Of a DNA stretch of 16,694 nt, positions 9,224 to 16,694 are shown one piece after another. The DNA lies in contig JALSIO010000468.1 in assembly GCA_026989995.1 (NCBI GenBank), positions 1-16,694 of the forward strand, in the 5' to 3' direction. The stretch comes from Myxococcales bacterium (GTDB taxonomy: Bacteria > Myxococcota_A > UBA9160 > JALSIO01). The notes below the pieces were generated by a model. That model searched no databases. It saw only the letters and a program-made list of their open reading frames with translations, and was not told the origin of the DNA. How positions within the stretch are numbered: position 1 is the first letter of the stretch; every line of letters starts with the position of its first letter. The translations under genes were made by a program, and so were the position numbers.

Positions 9224-9694
9224 TCAGCCCCGCCGCGCGGCCTCGATCACCTCGGGCGGCGCCTGCACGAGCTCGATCAGCACGCCCTCGCCGCCCACGG
9301 GCTGCTCGTCGCTGCCCCGGGGATGGATGAAACAGACATCGTGGCCGGAGGCACCCGTTCGGATCCCCCCTGGGGTGAAACGCACCCCCTTCTCCTCCAG
9401 CCACCGGACGGCCGCAGCGAGGTCGTCCACCCACAGTCCGATGTGGTTCAGCGGCGGTTCGTGGACCCGCGGGCGCGCCTCGGGATCGATCGGCTGCATG
9501 AGATCGATCTCCACCGCGAAGGGCCCGCCGCCGATCCGGGCGATGTCCTCGTCCACGTTCTCGGATTCGCTCCGGAAGTTGCCGTGGAGCTCGAGGCCGA
9601 ACAGGTCGACCCAGAGGCGGCGGAGCCGCTCCTTGTCACGGGCACCGATGGCGATCTGCTGGACACCGAGGATGCGGAAGGGGCGGTCGGACAC
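9224..9694 (-). CDS. VOC superfamily metalloenzyme (glyoxalase / methylmalonyl-CoA epimerase-like)
   Basis: A 156-residue, single-chain two-module VOC protein. The four expected metal ligands are all present: Gln13 (in VQQIAIG), Glu62 (in [10 protein letters not shown]), His84 (in LNHIGLWV) and Glu141 (in VLIELVQAP). Gln-Glu-His-Glu is the ligand set of human glyoxalase I, while many bacterial relatives have His at the first position. The C-terminal part (HPRG and [10 protein letters not shown]) looks like methylmalonyl-CoA epimerase and related VOC enzymes. The substrate cannot be fixed from sequence. It begins with GTG; the choice is supported by GGAGG six bases upstream and by the homology starting at once. 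It lies between the small HlyD adaptor gene (93 bases before it) and DUF1329, with no obvious pathway link. Confidence 0.8.
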   Translation of the reverse strand: MSDRPFRILGVQQIAIGARDKERLRRLWVDLFGLELHGNFRSESENVDEDIARIGGGPFAVEIDLMQPIDPEARPRVHEPPLNHIGLWVDDLAAAVRWLEEKGVRFTPGGIRTGASGHDVCFIHPRGSDEQPVGGEGVLIELVQAPPEVIEAARRG

Positions 9695-9700
9695 GGGGAG

Positions 9701-9705
9701 CCTCC
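9701..9705 (-). promoter_or_regulatory. Ribosome binding site fixing the GTG start of the VOC gene
   Basis: GGAGG on the minus strand stands six bases before the GTG at 9694. No ATG lies nearby in frame, so this site decides the start. Confidence 0.75.
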
Positions 9706-9787
9706 GGATCGGTCGCGGCCCGTCCCGCGCGGCGGCGGCGGCCGAGCGGACGGAAGTCTCGCGGATCGGGACCCGAGCCGCACGAGC

Positions 9788-10555
9788 TCAGCCCGTGCCG
9801 TCGCCCTCCGCGCCGGAGCGGCCCACCGGGGACGCGTTCGGGAGATCGAAGGACACCCGGCAACGCACCCCGGAAGGCAGGGCGCCCCCCGGGTTCGGAA
9901 GCTCGAGCCGGACCCGGATCGTGCCGCTCGCCGCGTCCACCACCGGATCCACCCGGACCACCTCGGCCTCGACCTCCCGTTCCGGGGCGAGCTCGGGTCG
10001 CACCCGGCCGCGCATGCCCTCGCGGATCCGGCCGAACCAGGCGACGGGCACGATCACCTCCACATCGAGGGGATCGATCTGCGCGATCTCCACGATGGGC
10101 TCGTCCCGCACGAACTCGCCCTCGGAGGCGTGGCGTTCCACCACGATCCCGTCGAGCGGGCTGCGGACGGTCCGGAGGGCGAGCTGCTCCCGGGCCTCCC
10201 GCTCCTCGAAGCGTGCGAGCAACGCCTCGGTCTCGATCTCGTCCTTCTCGTGGATGGAGATGAGCTTCTTCGCGTAGAGCTCCTCGTTGCGCTTCACCTT
10301 GCGCTCGGCGAACTCGCGCCGGGCCCGGGCGAGCTCCCACGCAGCGCGTTCCCGCCCCGAGACGAGCCGGGCCACCACCTGCCCCCTGCGCACCGGATCC
10401 CCGCGCTCCACCGAAACCGACTCGAGCAGCCCGGGCACGGCGCTGCTGAGCCCCACCCTTTTGTGGGGCTCGAGGAGGCACTCGAAGATCTCCTCGGCGC
10501 CTGCCGACGCCGCGAGCAGGAGAGCCACCATCCCCGCGACCACCGCGTGCCGCAT
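9788..10555 (-). CDS. Small periplasmic adaptor (HlyD/RND membrane-fusion family)
   Basis: A 255-residue protein with signal peptide MRHAVVAGMVALLLAASAGA, cleaved probably after AGA. The mature part follows the membrane-fusion layout: the first biotinyl-lipoyl half (SSAVPGLLESVSVERGDPVRRGQVVARL, about 37-65), a short charged coiled-coil hairpin (about 66-125), the second lipoyl half (LRTVRSPLDGIVVERHASEGEFV, about 126-150), and a beta-barrel domain to about 235. It is shorter than typical AcrA/HlyD adaptors because the hairpin is short and the membrane-proximal domain is minimal. It should work in the periplasm as a link between an inner-membrane transporter and an outer-membrane channel, but neither is encoded next to it. 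The ATG has a GGAGGGGAGGC leader. An imperfect hairpin (10569-10594) lies just upstream. It probably belongs functionally with the M50/HlyD cluster across the 740-base gap. Confidence 0.87.
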   Translation of the reverse strand: MRHAVVAGMVALLLAASAGAEEIFECLLEPHKRVGLSSAVPGLLESVSVERGDPVRRGQVVARLVSGRERAAWELARARREFAERKVKRNEELYAKKLISIHEKDEIETEALLARFEEREAREQLALRTVRSPLDGIVVERHASEGEFVRDEPIVEIAQIDPLDVEVIVPVAWFGRIREGMRGRVRPELAPEREVEAEVVRVDPVVDAASGTIRVRLELPNPGGALPSGVRCRVSFDLPNASPVGRSGAEGDGTG

Positions 10556-11295
10556 GCCTCCCCTCCGCGCCGGGCGCCCCGTCCGGGCACCGGCAGCACG
10601 AGCTCCGGGGATCCCGAAAGGCCCTATCGGCCGAGCCGGAGGCGTCCTTCAGCCACACCCTCTTCGCTCCCTCGAAGGCGGATGCGACCCCCGAGCAGGT
10701 CGCGGGCCCGGCCGGACGGAACGGCCCGAAGGCGATCTCCGGCCATGCCCACCCGTCCCGTGGCCCCGGGAGCCGGCGCGTGGCCTCGGCATCGGGTTGG
10801 CCCTCGAAGGGCGCGTGCGAAGATCCGCACGAGGGCTTCGCCGACCTGCGTGGGAGCACGCAGGGCACAGCCGAACGGGCCCGTTCCTGCGGCCCCCACG
10901 AGCAGGGGGCCCGCACCCGCCCGCCGCCGGGCGGTCCGGAAGAAGACCTCCGGCAGCGAAGCCCGGCCCCGGGGAGCCAGGGTCGGCAGGCGGGCGGCGA
11001 AGCGGGCCATGAAGGCGGCGCGCCGAAGGTCGCTTCGCAACCGGTCGGCGGGCGAAAACGATCGGCTCCCTGCGAGATCCCCCGGCACCCCGTGACACTA
11101 CCGGAACACGCCGGCGATGGCGGCCGCGCGGACGGCACCGGGCCCCTCGGCGCTCCCTCGGTAAGCGAACCCCGACGGATCGGCTCAGGGAAGCGCGTCG
11201 ACGAGCTGTGCAGATCCCACAGCCAGCGGCCGGAGCCGACCCGCCGGCGGGCCACGAGCTCCGCAGCGCTTCGATCCGAAGCGCTGCGCCTCCCC
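10556..11295. other. 740-base gap with clustered inverted repeats, possibly a decayed gene
   Basis: No confident gene on either strand. On the minus strand an open frame at 10624-11088 would give 154 residues with no recognisable domain. Its middle (about 10840-11040) has GC-rich third positions as real genes here do, then the bias seems to pass to another minus-strand frame towards 10640, which would fit a frameshifted remnant, though chance is equally possible. Several inverted repeats cluster at 10818-10931: CGTGCG/CGCACG, CCTGCGTG/CACGCAGG (10845-10864), palindrome GAACGGGCCCGTTC (10873-10886), GGCCCCC/GGGGGCC (10891-10911) and CCGCCC/GGGCGG (10917-10931). The part from 11100 to 11295 holds nothing I can identify. 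Confidence 0.45.
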
Positions 11296-12705
11296 TCATG
11301 GCGGGGGACCGGCGAATGCGAGGCTTCGCGCCAGGCGGGCTTCGGCCCGGGCCGCGGCGCGCCGGCGCGCCGCCTCGAGCCGCGCGGAGCGGGCCAGGCT
11401 CCGCCGCAGGAGCGCGCCCGCGACGTGACGGCCGGCGGAGGAAGCGTGCCACCGGCCGAGCCGGGCGAGCAGCGCGCCGGGCAGCACGGGGGAGGCCGTC
11501 CCGCAGAGCTCGGAGAGCCTCGCGAGGCGGGTCAGCGATCCGGCGCCTGCGAGTGCTCCGCGGACCCGCGAGTCGAGATGGGGGGGGCCTCCCGCGCCGA
11601 CCACGAGCGCCCGGGGCGCCGCCCCCCGCGCCCGGAGCCGCCGGAGCACACCCGGAAGCTCGGGGGCCGGCACGACGAGGGGGCCCCGGGCGCGGAGCTC
11701 CTCGAGCCCGCCCAAGGGGTCCGCGAGGGCCGGCGCCACGGCGATCACCGCCGGGCCTGCACCGCCCTCCGCACACCACCGATCCACCCACGACGGCGCG
11801 GCATCGTCGGCCACCACTTCGAGGTGCCACGGGGCACCGGGAGGCGCAGCGGGCGCGATCCGCGTGGGGAGCCCGAGCTCCTGAAGAAGCTCCCCCCGGA
11901 CGGCGCGGGGCGCGTCCGTAAAGCCCGCGAGGCCCGCCCGGGCCGCGAGGAGGGCGCCGAGGCGCTCCCGCCCCTGCACGCCGAGCGCCCCGTCCGCGCG
12001 CCGGGTCGGCAGGACCACCCGGCTGCAGGCCTCGTCGAGCAGGGCGCGGTCGGCGTCGAGGAGAAGGGTCCGGGACGGGGCGGCGGGAACCCTTCGCCCG
12101 GGCTCCCGGAAACGGAGCGCCTCGCGCCCGAGCCGGCCCCGGTGGGAGGCGCGATCCGCACGCTCCTCGAGGTCGCGGAGGGCGGCCTCCCGGAGCGTCG
12201 TGACCCGCACCCGGAGCCCCTCCGCGCCGAGCGCGGCCATGGCACCCCCCACCACCTCCTCCGCGGCCGTCGCCTCCTCCTCGTCGGCCGCGAGCACGTC
12301 GACGGCCTCCCCGGCCAGCGCCGCGGCACAGGCCGCTAGGGTGGAAGCGACGAGGCGCTCGTGGTGGCCCGCCGGCCCGACGAGCCCACCAGCGAGGAGA
12401 TCGGCGGCGAGCACCAGGGCGCGGGAGGCCTCGAGCCCCGGCCGGTCGGGGGCCACGAGCCGCGCGAGGGCGGCCAGCGCGGGTTCCCACACCGGCTCCG
12501 GCCCCACGCGGAGCGAGCGCGCGAGGGCCGGCACGGCCGGCTCGGCGGGAACTTCGCTGAGGAGCGCCTCCCACCGGCCGAGGGCCGCAGCGGAGGTCCG
12601 CGGCGCCGGTGCCCGCGAGCGGACCCACCGCGCGAGCCGGGCGAGGTTCCCCGCTTCGCCCGGACGCCGCCCGGCCGGAGCTCCCTCGGCCCGCCACGGT
12701 TCCAT
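11296..12705 (-). CDS. Diverged SecA-like protein lacking nucleotide-binding motifs
   Basis: A 469-residue Ala/Arg-rich protein with no signal peptide. I find a collinear, faint match to the SecA motor. ASRALVLAADLLAGGLV (93-109) lines up with SecA DVQLIGGLVL; GHHERLVASTLAACAAALAG (113-132) with GEGKTLVATLPAYLNALTG; VDVLAADEEEATAAEE (135-150) with VHVVTVNDYLAKRDAE; RLGREALRFR (191-200) with NEFGFDYLRD; LLLDADRALLDEACSRVVL (214-232) with the IVDEVDSILIDEARTPLII region; and LAGFTDAPRA with LSGMTGTA. Walker A GxGKT is replaced and the Walker B acidic pair is disturbed, so ATP hydrolysis is not expected. The C-terminal basic helix resembles the end of SecA-like proteins found beside M50/HlyD genes. 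It begins six bases after the M50 gene. The fold assignment is inference from motif order. Confidence 0.6.
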   Translation of the reverse strand: MEPWRAEGAPAGRRPGEAGNLARLARWVRSRAPAPRTSAAALGRWEALLSEVPAEPAVPALARSLRVGPEPVWEPALAALARLVAPDRPGLEASRALVLAADLLAGGLVGPAGHHERLVASTLAACAAALAGEAVDVLAADEEEATAAEEVVGGAMAALGAEGLRVRVTTLREAALRDLEERADRASHRGRLGREALRFREPGRRVPAAPSRTLLLDADRALLDEACSRVVLPTRRADGALGVQGRERLGALLAARAGLAGFTDAPRAVRGELLQELGLPTRIAPAAPPGAPWHLEVVADDAAPSWVDRWCAEGGAGPAVIAVAPALADPLGGLEELRARGPLVVPAPELPGVLRRLRARGAAPRALVVGAGGPPHLDSRVRGALAGAGSLTRLARLSELCGTASPVLPGALLARLGRWHASSAGRHVAGALLRRSLARSARLEAARRRAAARAEARLARSLAFAGPPP

Positions 12706-12711
12706 CGCGCC

Positions 12712-14886
12712 TCAGATCCGGAGTCGCCGCAGGAAGGTGCGGCGCACCCCGTCCCGGAGGCGTTCCAAGAGCGGCCCCGCGCCGTGGTCGAAGCGCACGA
12801 AGACGCGCATCCCGATCCGGGGCACCTCACCGGCCTGCCCGCCCCGGTTCTCCCCGGCGGCCTCCGGCAGCACCTCGAACTCGAAGAGCCGGCGGAAGCT
12901 CCGGGCCCCGCCGCGCGCCCGCGGGTCCGGCGAGAAGGATCCGCCCCCCTCGGTCCCGAGCACCGGACTCGGGAGCTCGAAGCCCGCCTTGGGGACCTCG
13001 CGCAGGAGCCGGCCCGGGCGGGGAGCCGTGAGATGATCGGCAAAGAGCACCCACACGGCGCGCGTCTCGCCCCGGACCCGGTCGGCGACGTCCTGGCCCA
13101 CCACCACGCGGACCCGCGCCTCGTCGGCTTCCACCACGAAGCCCACCGCCTCTCCCCGAGGCAGGAAGCGGCCGGGAAGGTCCGCGTGCCCGGGCAGGAG
13201 CAGGACGCCGTCGCGCGGACTCCGGACCTCGAGCGCCTCGAGCCGTGCCCGGGCCCGGTCGAGGGACGCACGCGCACGTGCGAGCTCCTCCTCGGCGATT
13301 CGGAAGGCGGCCCGGTCCGAGGCGAGGCGCTCCATCCGCCGCGCCTCGAACTCCGCCACGCGCGCGGCGAGCCGACGCACCTCGAAGGCGAGCTCGGGGT
13401 TGGCCAGGCGGAGCACGACCTCACCCCGGAGCACCCGACTTCCCGGCTCCCCCAACACTGCCTCGACGATGCCCTCGGCGCCGGTGACCACCCGCGCGCC
13501 CTCCGGAGCGAGGACGACCCCCTCGGCCACGGTGGAGCGCGGGAGGGGCACCACGAGGAGCATCGCACCCGCCGCGAGCCCGAGCCCCGTCACCGCGAAG
13601 GCGCGCCGGCGCCGGCCCGAGAGCGCGGGATCGACCGCGAGGGTGCGAAGCCCCCGGAGCACGGGAAGAAGCGCGAAGTTCGCGACCACGAACGCCGCCA
13701 GGAGCACGCCGACCGCGAAGAAGCGACCCGCGACGAAAAGGGCGATCACGAGCACCACCGCGAAGCGGTAGAGGTACGAGGCCACGGCAAAGCCGAAGAG
13801 CCAGGGCTCCTCGCCCGGCGCGGAGGCGGGACTCTCCTCGCCGGGAACGCCCAGGATGTGCCGGCGCACCAGGTGGAGCACGTATCGGTTGGCCCGCGCG
13901 CGGAGGTTCGGGATCTCGAGGAGATCCGAGAGCAGGTAGTAGCCGTCGTAGCGCAGGAGCGGATTGGCGTTGAAGAGCACCGTGGAGACGCCGGCGATGA
14001 GCATCGCGTTCCAGAGGACCGCCCGGAGCGGGCTCGGCCGCATCTCCACCCACGCGAAGAGGCAGAAGGCGGCCACCAGCAGCTCCGTCAACACGCCGGC
14101 TGCGGCCACCAGGGCGCGGCGGCGGCGCTCCGGAAACGCGGAGGTGCCGCTCACGTCCACGTAGGGAACCGGCGTGAACACGAGGAGCATGATCCCGAGC
14201 TCGTGCACCTCGGCCCCCCACACCTTGGCCGCGACCCCGTGACCGAGCTCGTGAAGGGCCTTCACCACCGGAAAGGTGAGCCAGAGCAACAACAGGTTCT
14301 CCGCCGAGAGCACGCGGTCGGCGAGGTTCCCCGTGAGCGCCTCGAAGTGGAGGGCGACCTGTGCCGCAGCGCCGGCCATCACCGCGATCCACAGCGCCGC
14401 GCCGAGGGGCGAGAAGAGCGGGCGCGCGAAGCGGGCGATCCCTTCGAGCATCCGGTCGGGATCGAGGAGCGGAATGCGGATGGCCAGGGGGCTCCCGATC
14501 CGCTCGAAGAGTCGCCGGCGCCGCAGCGCCGCGGCGCGGGCGGCGAGCTCGTGCGGGTCCGGCTCCGCGTCCGCGACGAGGAGGTCGGCCTGGTGGAGCT
14601 GGCCGAGGAGCGCGAGGATCTCGCCCTCGGTCGGCGCATCGTCACCGAGCCGCTCGGCCGCCGCGGCGCGCAGCTCCTCCACGGTCCTCTGCCCGTCGAG
14701 GAGGGCGAGCACCAGCCGCGCCGCCGGCGACAGCCGGTGGTAGCGGCCGGTGACCGGATCCTCGAGCACATAGCTGAGCTCTCCCCGGTAGCGGTGGCGC
14801 CGGATGCGGGCGTGGGAGCGCAGGCGCGGGCGCAGGCCCGCCACCCGGTACCACGCGGGGCTCGCGGTGCCGTCTACGGAAGCCAC
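12712..14886 (-). CDS. PqqD-like / M50 zinc protease / HlyD-adaptor fusion membrane protein
   Basis: A 724-residue multi-domain protein. About 35-105 form a PqqD-like winged-helix region (YVLEDPVTGRYHRLSPAA to LHQADLLV), the fold used for leader-peptide recognition in several peptide pathways. About 160-410 form a polytopic M50 (site-2 type) protease core with HELGH at 212-216 and the third zinc ligand Asp314 in NPLLRYDG, so it looks catalytically intact. A last membrane segment (about 430-447) leads to an HlyD-like periplasmic half with two lipoyl motifs (about 455-495 and 548-585) around a coiled coil, then a beta-barrel part. Such proteins are annotated as putative peptide zinc metalloproteases. 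I chose GTG at 14886, 13 bases inside the end of the preceding gene, because homology begins soon after; no ATG is available. The much longer open frame upstream is a shadow of the GAF-HlyD gene. Confidence 0.88.
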   Translation of the reverse strand: MASVDGTASPAWYRVAGLRPRLRSHARIRRHRYRGELSYVLEDPVTGRYHRLSPAARLVLALLDGQRTVEELRAAAAERLGDDAPTEGEILALLGQLHQADLLVADAEPDPHELAARAAALRRRRLFERIGSPLAIRIPLLDPDRMLEGIARFARPLFSPLGAALWIAVMAGAAAQVALHFEALTGNLADRVLSAENLLLLWLTFPVVKALHELGHGVAAKVWGAEVHELGIMLLVFTPVPYVDVSGTSAFPERRRRALVAAAGVLTELLVAAFCLFAWVEMRPSPLRAVLWNAMLIAGVSTVLFNANPLLRYDGYYLLSDLLEIPNLRARANRYVLHLVRRHILGVPGEESPASAPGEEPWLFGFAVASYLYRFAVVLVIALFVAGRFFAVGVLLAAFVVANFALLPVLRGLRTLAVDPALSGRRRRAFAVTGLGLAAGAMLLVVPLPRSTVAEGVVLAPEGARVVTGAEGIVEAVLGEPGSRVLRGEVVLRLANPELAFEVRRLAARVAEFEARRMERLASDRAAFRIAEEELARARASLDRARARLEALEVRSPRDGVLLLPGHADLPGRFLPRGEAVGFVVEADEARVRVVVGQDVADRVRGETRAVWVLFADHLTAPRPGRLLREVPKAGFELPSPVLGTEGGGSFSPDPRARGGARSFRRLFEFEVLPEAAGENRGGQAGEVPRIGMRVFVRFDHGAGPLLERLRDGVRRTFLRRLRI

Positions 14887-16694
14887 CGGAAGGCCTGGAT
14901 GCGGAGCCACTGTCGCGGTCCGCGGGTGAGCAGATCGAGGAGGCTCCGACGGCCGGCGCCGATGCGGCCGAGCCCCTCCATCCCGGGGCGCAGCCGCGGG
15001 TGGAGCCGAAGCAGCTCCGCCTCCACCCGGAAGGTGTTCCGGCCCTCCGCCGCCCTCGAAACCGCACTCACCCGCGTGACCCGGAAGGGAAGAGGCTCCG
15101 CCGGAAGGGCCTCGAGAACCACCTCGCCCTCCTGCCCCACCGCCACCTCGGCGACATCCCGCTCGTCCACCTGCAGGGCGAGTCGGAACCGGCCCGCCGG
15201 GGCGAGCTCGAAGAGGGTCTCGCCCCGACGGACCGCGGCCCCGAGGGATTGGGAGAGATCGCCCTCCACGATGAGTCCGGCCAGGGGCGCGCGGATGCGC
15301 GTACGCTCGAGCTGCTGCTGTACCAGGGCGAGCTGCGCCTCGGTCTGGTCGACACGCGCCCGCAGGATCTGGACCTCGGCGCGGTCCCCCGTCGCCATGG
15401 CGTGGTCGAGCTCCCGGAGCTGCTGGAGGCGCTGGCTCTCCCACTTGATGCGCTCGAGCTCGAGATCGCGGGCGTCGAGCTCGAGGAGCACCTCCCCCTC
15501 TTCCACCACGTCGCCGGCGCGGTGCGGGGCACTCGCGATGTAGGCGTCGAAGGGGGCGACCAGGCTGCGCCGGATGGCGCCCTCGAGGGTCGCGTCCGCG
15601 GCGAGGCGGAGCTCTGCCGGGAGCAGGGCGAGAGCGGCCAGCAGAAGCGCGGTGCCGCCGAGGCCGACCTTCCACCCCAGATGGCCCGGACCGAGCACGC
15701 GCGCGAAGCCGGCGCGGGCCGCGTCGAGGGCAGCCCGGTGGACTGCGCGCTCCGCCTGCTGCAGGAGCGCGAGGATCGGGCCCAGGAAGGCCGCCGCCGA
15801 CTCGAGGAGGGCGACCTCCTCCGCCTCGAAGCGGCGGTCGGGCGGTGCCTCTGCGGTCAGAGCCCCCACGGCGCGCCCGCCGTGCCGCAGGGGCACCGTC
15901 AGGACCCCGCCGCCGGCGAGCCGCGCGAGAGCACGGTGGGCGTCGAGGACGGCGGGCGGTAACGCGCGGCCTTCGGGCTCGGGCACCGCGAGGCAGAGAT
16001 CCTGATCGAGCGCCTCCTCCATCGCCGCCGCCACGGCGCGGAGGCGCTGCATGGCGGCCCCGGGCGCCGCGGTGTGGGAGAGGGCGGCGATGTCGACCCG
16101 GCCGCGCCGGAGAACACCCACCGAAGCACGCTCGGCGCCGAGCGCCCGCTCGATCCGACCGGCCACCGCCCGGCAGGCCGCCTCGAATCCCCCGGCATCG
16201 AGGGCCTCCGCGACGAGATCGAGGGCGAAGGCGAGGCGTCCTTCCGCACCGCCGGCTGCGGCGTCGGGGGCCAGCCAGGCGGCCCCCCACTGCAGGCCGC
16301 GCAGGACCTCTTCAAGGGCGTCACCCTCCACCGCCACGGCGACGGCACCCACCTGCCGACCCCGCGGAGCGAGGGGCAGGGCCACGGTCGCGCGCGCGGA
16401 CCCGGCCCCGGGGCGGGCGAGCGGAGCGCCGGCGGCGAGGCATGCCCGGGCCGCGGCTTCGAGCGCCGCGAGCTCCGCAGCCTCCCCCCCGTCGGGGAAG
16501 CGCGCGACCACCTCGGGGTCGCCCCCGGCTCCATCCCGGAAGGCCACCAGCCCGGAGACCGCGCCCGACAGCTGTGCGAGCTGGAGCGGAAGCCAGGCGC
16601 GGGCACGCTCGGCGGGAGTCCTGGCCTCCCGGAGTGCACGCCACCGGTCGGGATCGAGGAGCGCCGGTGCCGGCGCCTCAGTTCCTCGGGGTCG
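14874..16694 (-). CDS. GAF-domain HlyD-type membrane-fusion protein (5' end outside window)
   Basis: 606 residues are visible; no ATG, GTG or TTG occurs in frame before a GTG at 16547, and clearly family-like sequence (ARAWLPLQLAQLSGAVSGLV) precedes that GTG, so the true start lies beyond base 16694. In visible numbering, about 35-145 form a diverged sensor-like domain and about 153-310 a GAF domain. About 341-360 is a single membrane helix (LGGTALLLAALALLP), and from about 362 an HlyD adaptor follows, with lipoyl halves (SLVAPFDAYIASAPHRAGDVVEEGE and RTRIRAPLAGLIVEGDLSQS), a coiled coil between them and a C-terminal barrel. The topology is a cytoplasmic sensor fused to a periplasmic adaptor. 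It overlaps the M50 gene by 13 bases, so the two are translated from one message. GAF ligand pockets are too diverged to name a ligand. Confidence 0.87.
   Translation of the reverse strand, partial: RPRGTEAPAPALLDPDRWRALREARTPAERARAWLPLQLAQLSGAVSGLVAFRDGAGGDPEVVARFPDGGEAAELAALEAAARACLAAGAPLARPGAGSARATVALPLAPRGRQVGAVAVAVEGDALEEVLRGLQWGAAWLAPDAAAGGAEGRLAFALDLVAEALDAGGFEAACRAVAGRIERALGAERASVGVLRRGRVDIAALSHTAAPGAAMQRLRAVAAAMEEALDQDLCLAVPEPEGRALPPAVLDAHRALARLAGGGVLTVPLRHGGRAVGALTAEAPPDRRFEAEEVALLESAAAFLGPILALLQQAERAVHRAALDAARAGFARVLGPGHLGWKVGLGGTALLLAALALLPAELRLAADATLEGAIRRSLVAPFDAYIASAPHRAGDVVEEGEVLLELDARDLELERIKWESQRLQQLRELDHAMATGDRAEVQILRARVDQTEAQLALVQQQLERTRIRAPLAGLIVEGDLSQSLGAAVRRGETLFELAPAGRFRLALQVDERDVAEVAVGQEGEVVLEALPAEPLPFRVTRVSAVSRAAEGRNTFRVEAELLRLHPRLRPGMEGLGRIGAGRRSLLDLLTRGPRQWLRIQAFRWLP

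Noticed and set aside
10624..11088. 154-residue minus-strand ORF as a gene
   Set aside because: It has no recognised domain, no clear ribosome site, and a coding bias that seems to leave the frame in its second half. Kept only as a possible remnant in the gap entry.
12712..16290. Extension of the M50 gene to 1192 codons
   Set aside because: The extra upstream part is Arg/Gly/Pro-rich low-complexity sequence in the shadow of the GAF-HlyD gene. Homology starts just after the GTG at 14886.
14874..16547. GTG at 16547 as the start of the GAF-HlyD gene
   Set aside because: Family-like sequence continues in frame upstream to the window edge, so this GTG is internal.

Overview
The window is very GC-rich (roughly 70% by eye). 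Every gene I can support lies on the minus strand, so the transcription order runs from base 16694 down to base 1. Gene content and codon use suggest a high-GC Gram-negative bacterium: periplasmic adaptors and signal peptides imply a double membrane, and an E. coli-type NADP isocitrate dehydrogenase and a bacterial-type AspRS are present. A deltaproteobacterial, Myxococcota-like or Binatia-like lineage fits, but that placement is inference. I saw no tRNA, rRNA, CRISPR array, insertion sequence or phage gene.

Right part (16694-9788): an export-type gene cluster. It runs, in order, through a GAF-plus-HlyD membrane-fusion protein (5' end outside the window), a fusion protein with a PqqD-like domain, an M50 site-2-type zinc protease and an HlyD-type adaptor half, a highly diverged SecA-like protein whose ATP-binding motifs appear lost, a 740-base gap rich in inverted repeats, and a small periplasmic HlyD-type adaptor with a signal peptide. 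The first three genes overlap or are 6 bases apart and look like one transcription unit. No ABC transporter or outer-membrane channel is visible here. This is the most unusual part of the window.

Middle (9694-5829): a VOC/glyoxalase-like enzyme with a complete Gln-Glu-His-Glu metal-ligand set; a secreted DUF1329 protein; and a secreted YCF48-like beta-propeller with seven Asp-box motifs and a long insertion. DUF1329 and YCF48-like proteins are often encoded together, commonly with an RND exporter that is not present here. The spacers hold a perfect 11-bp hairpin (7595-7619), a pair of overlapping, mutually exclusive hairpins (9117-9159), and a 45-bp tandem array of a 9-bp unit (5777-5821).

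Left part (5699-1): a REC-GAF-GGDEF response regulator predicted to make cyclic di-GMP, then a housekeeping operon aspS - LysM protein - icd - mdh (mdh is cut by the window edge). aspS and the LysM gene overlap by four bases (GTGA), and icd and mdh are 13 bases apart. A TTGACA element overlapping the stop codon of the cyclase gene may be the aspS operon promoter. The AspRS has His where E. coli has Leu30, a marker associated with non-discriminating AspRS and the indirect route to Asn-tRNA.
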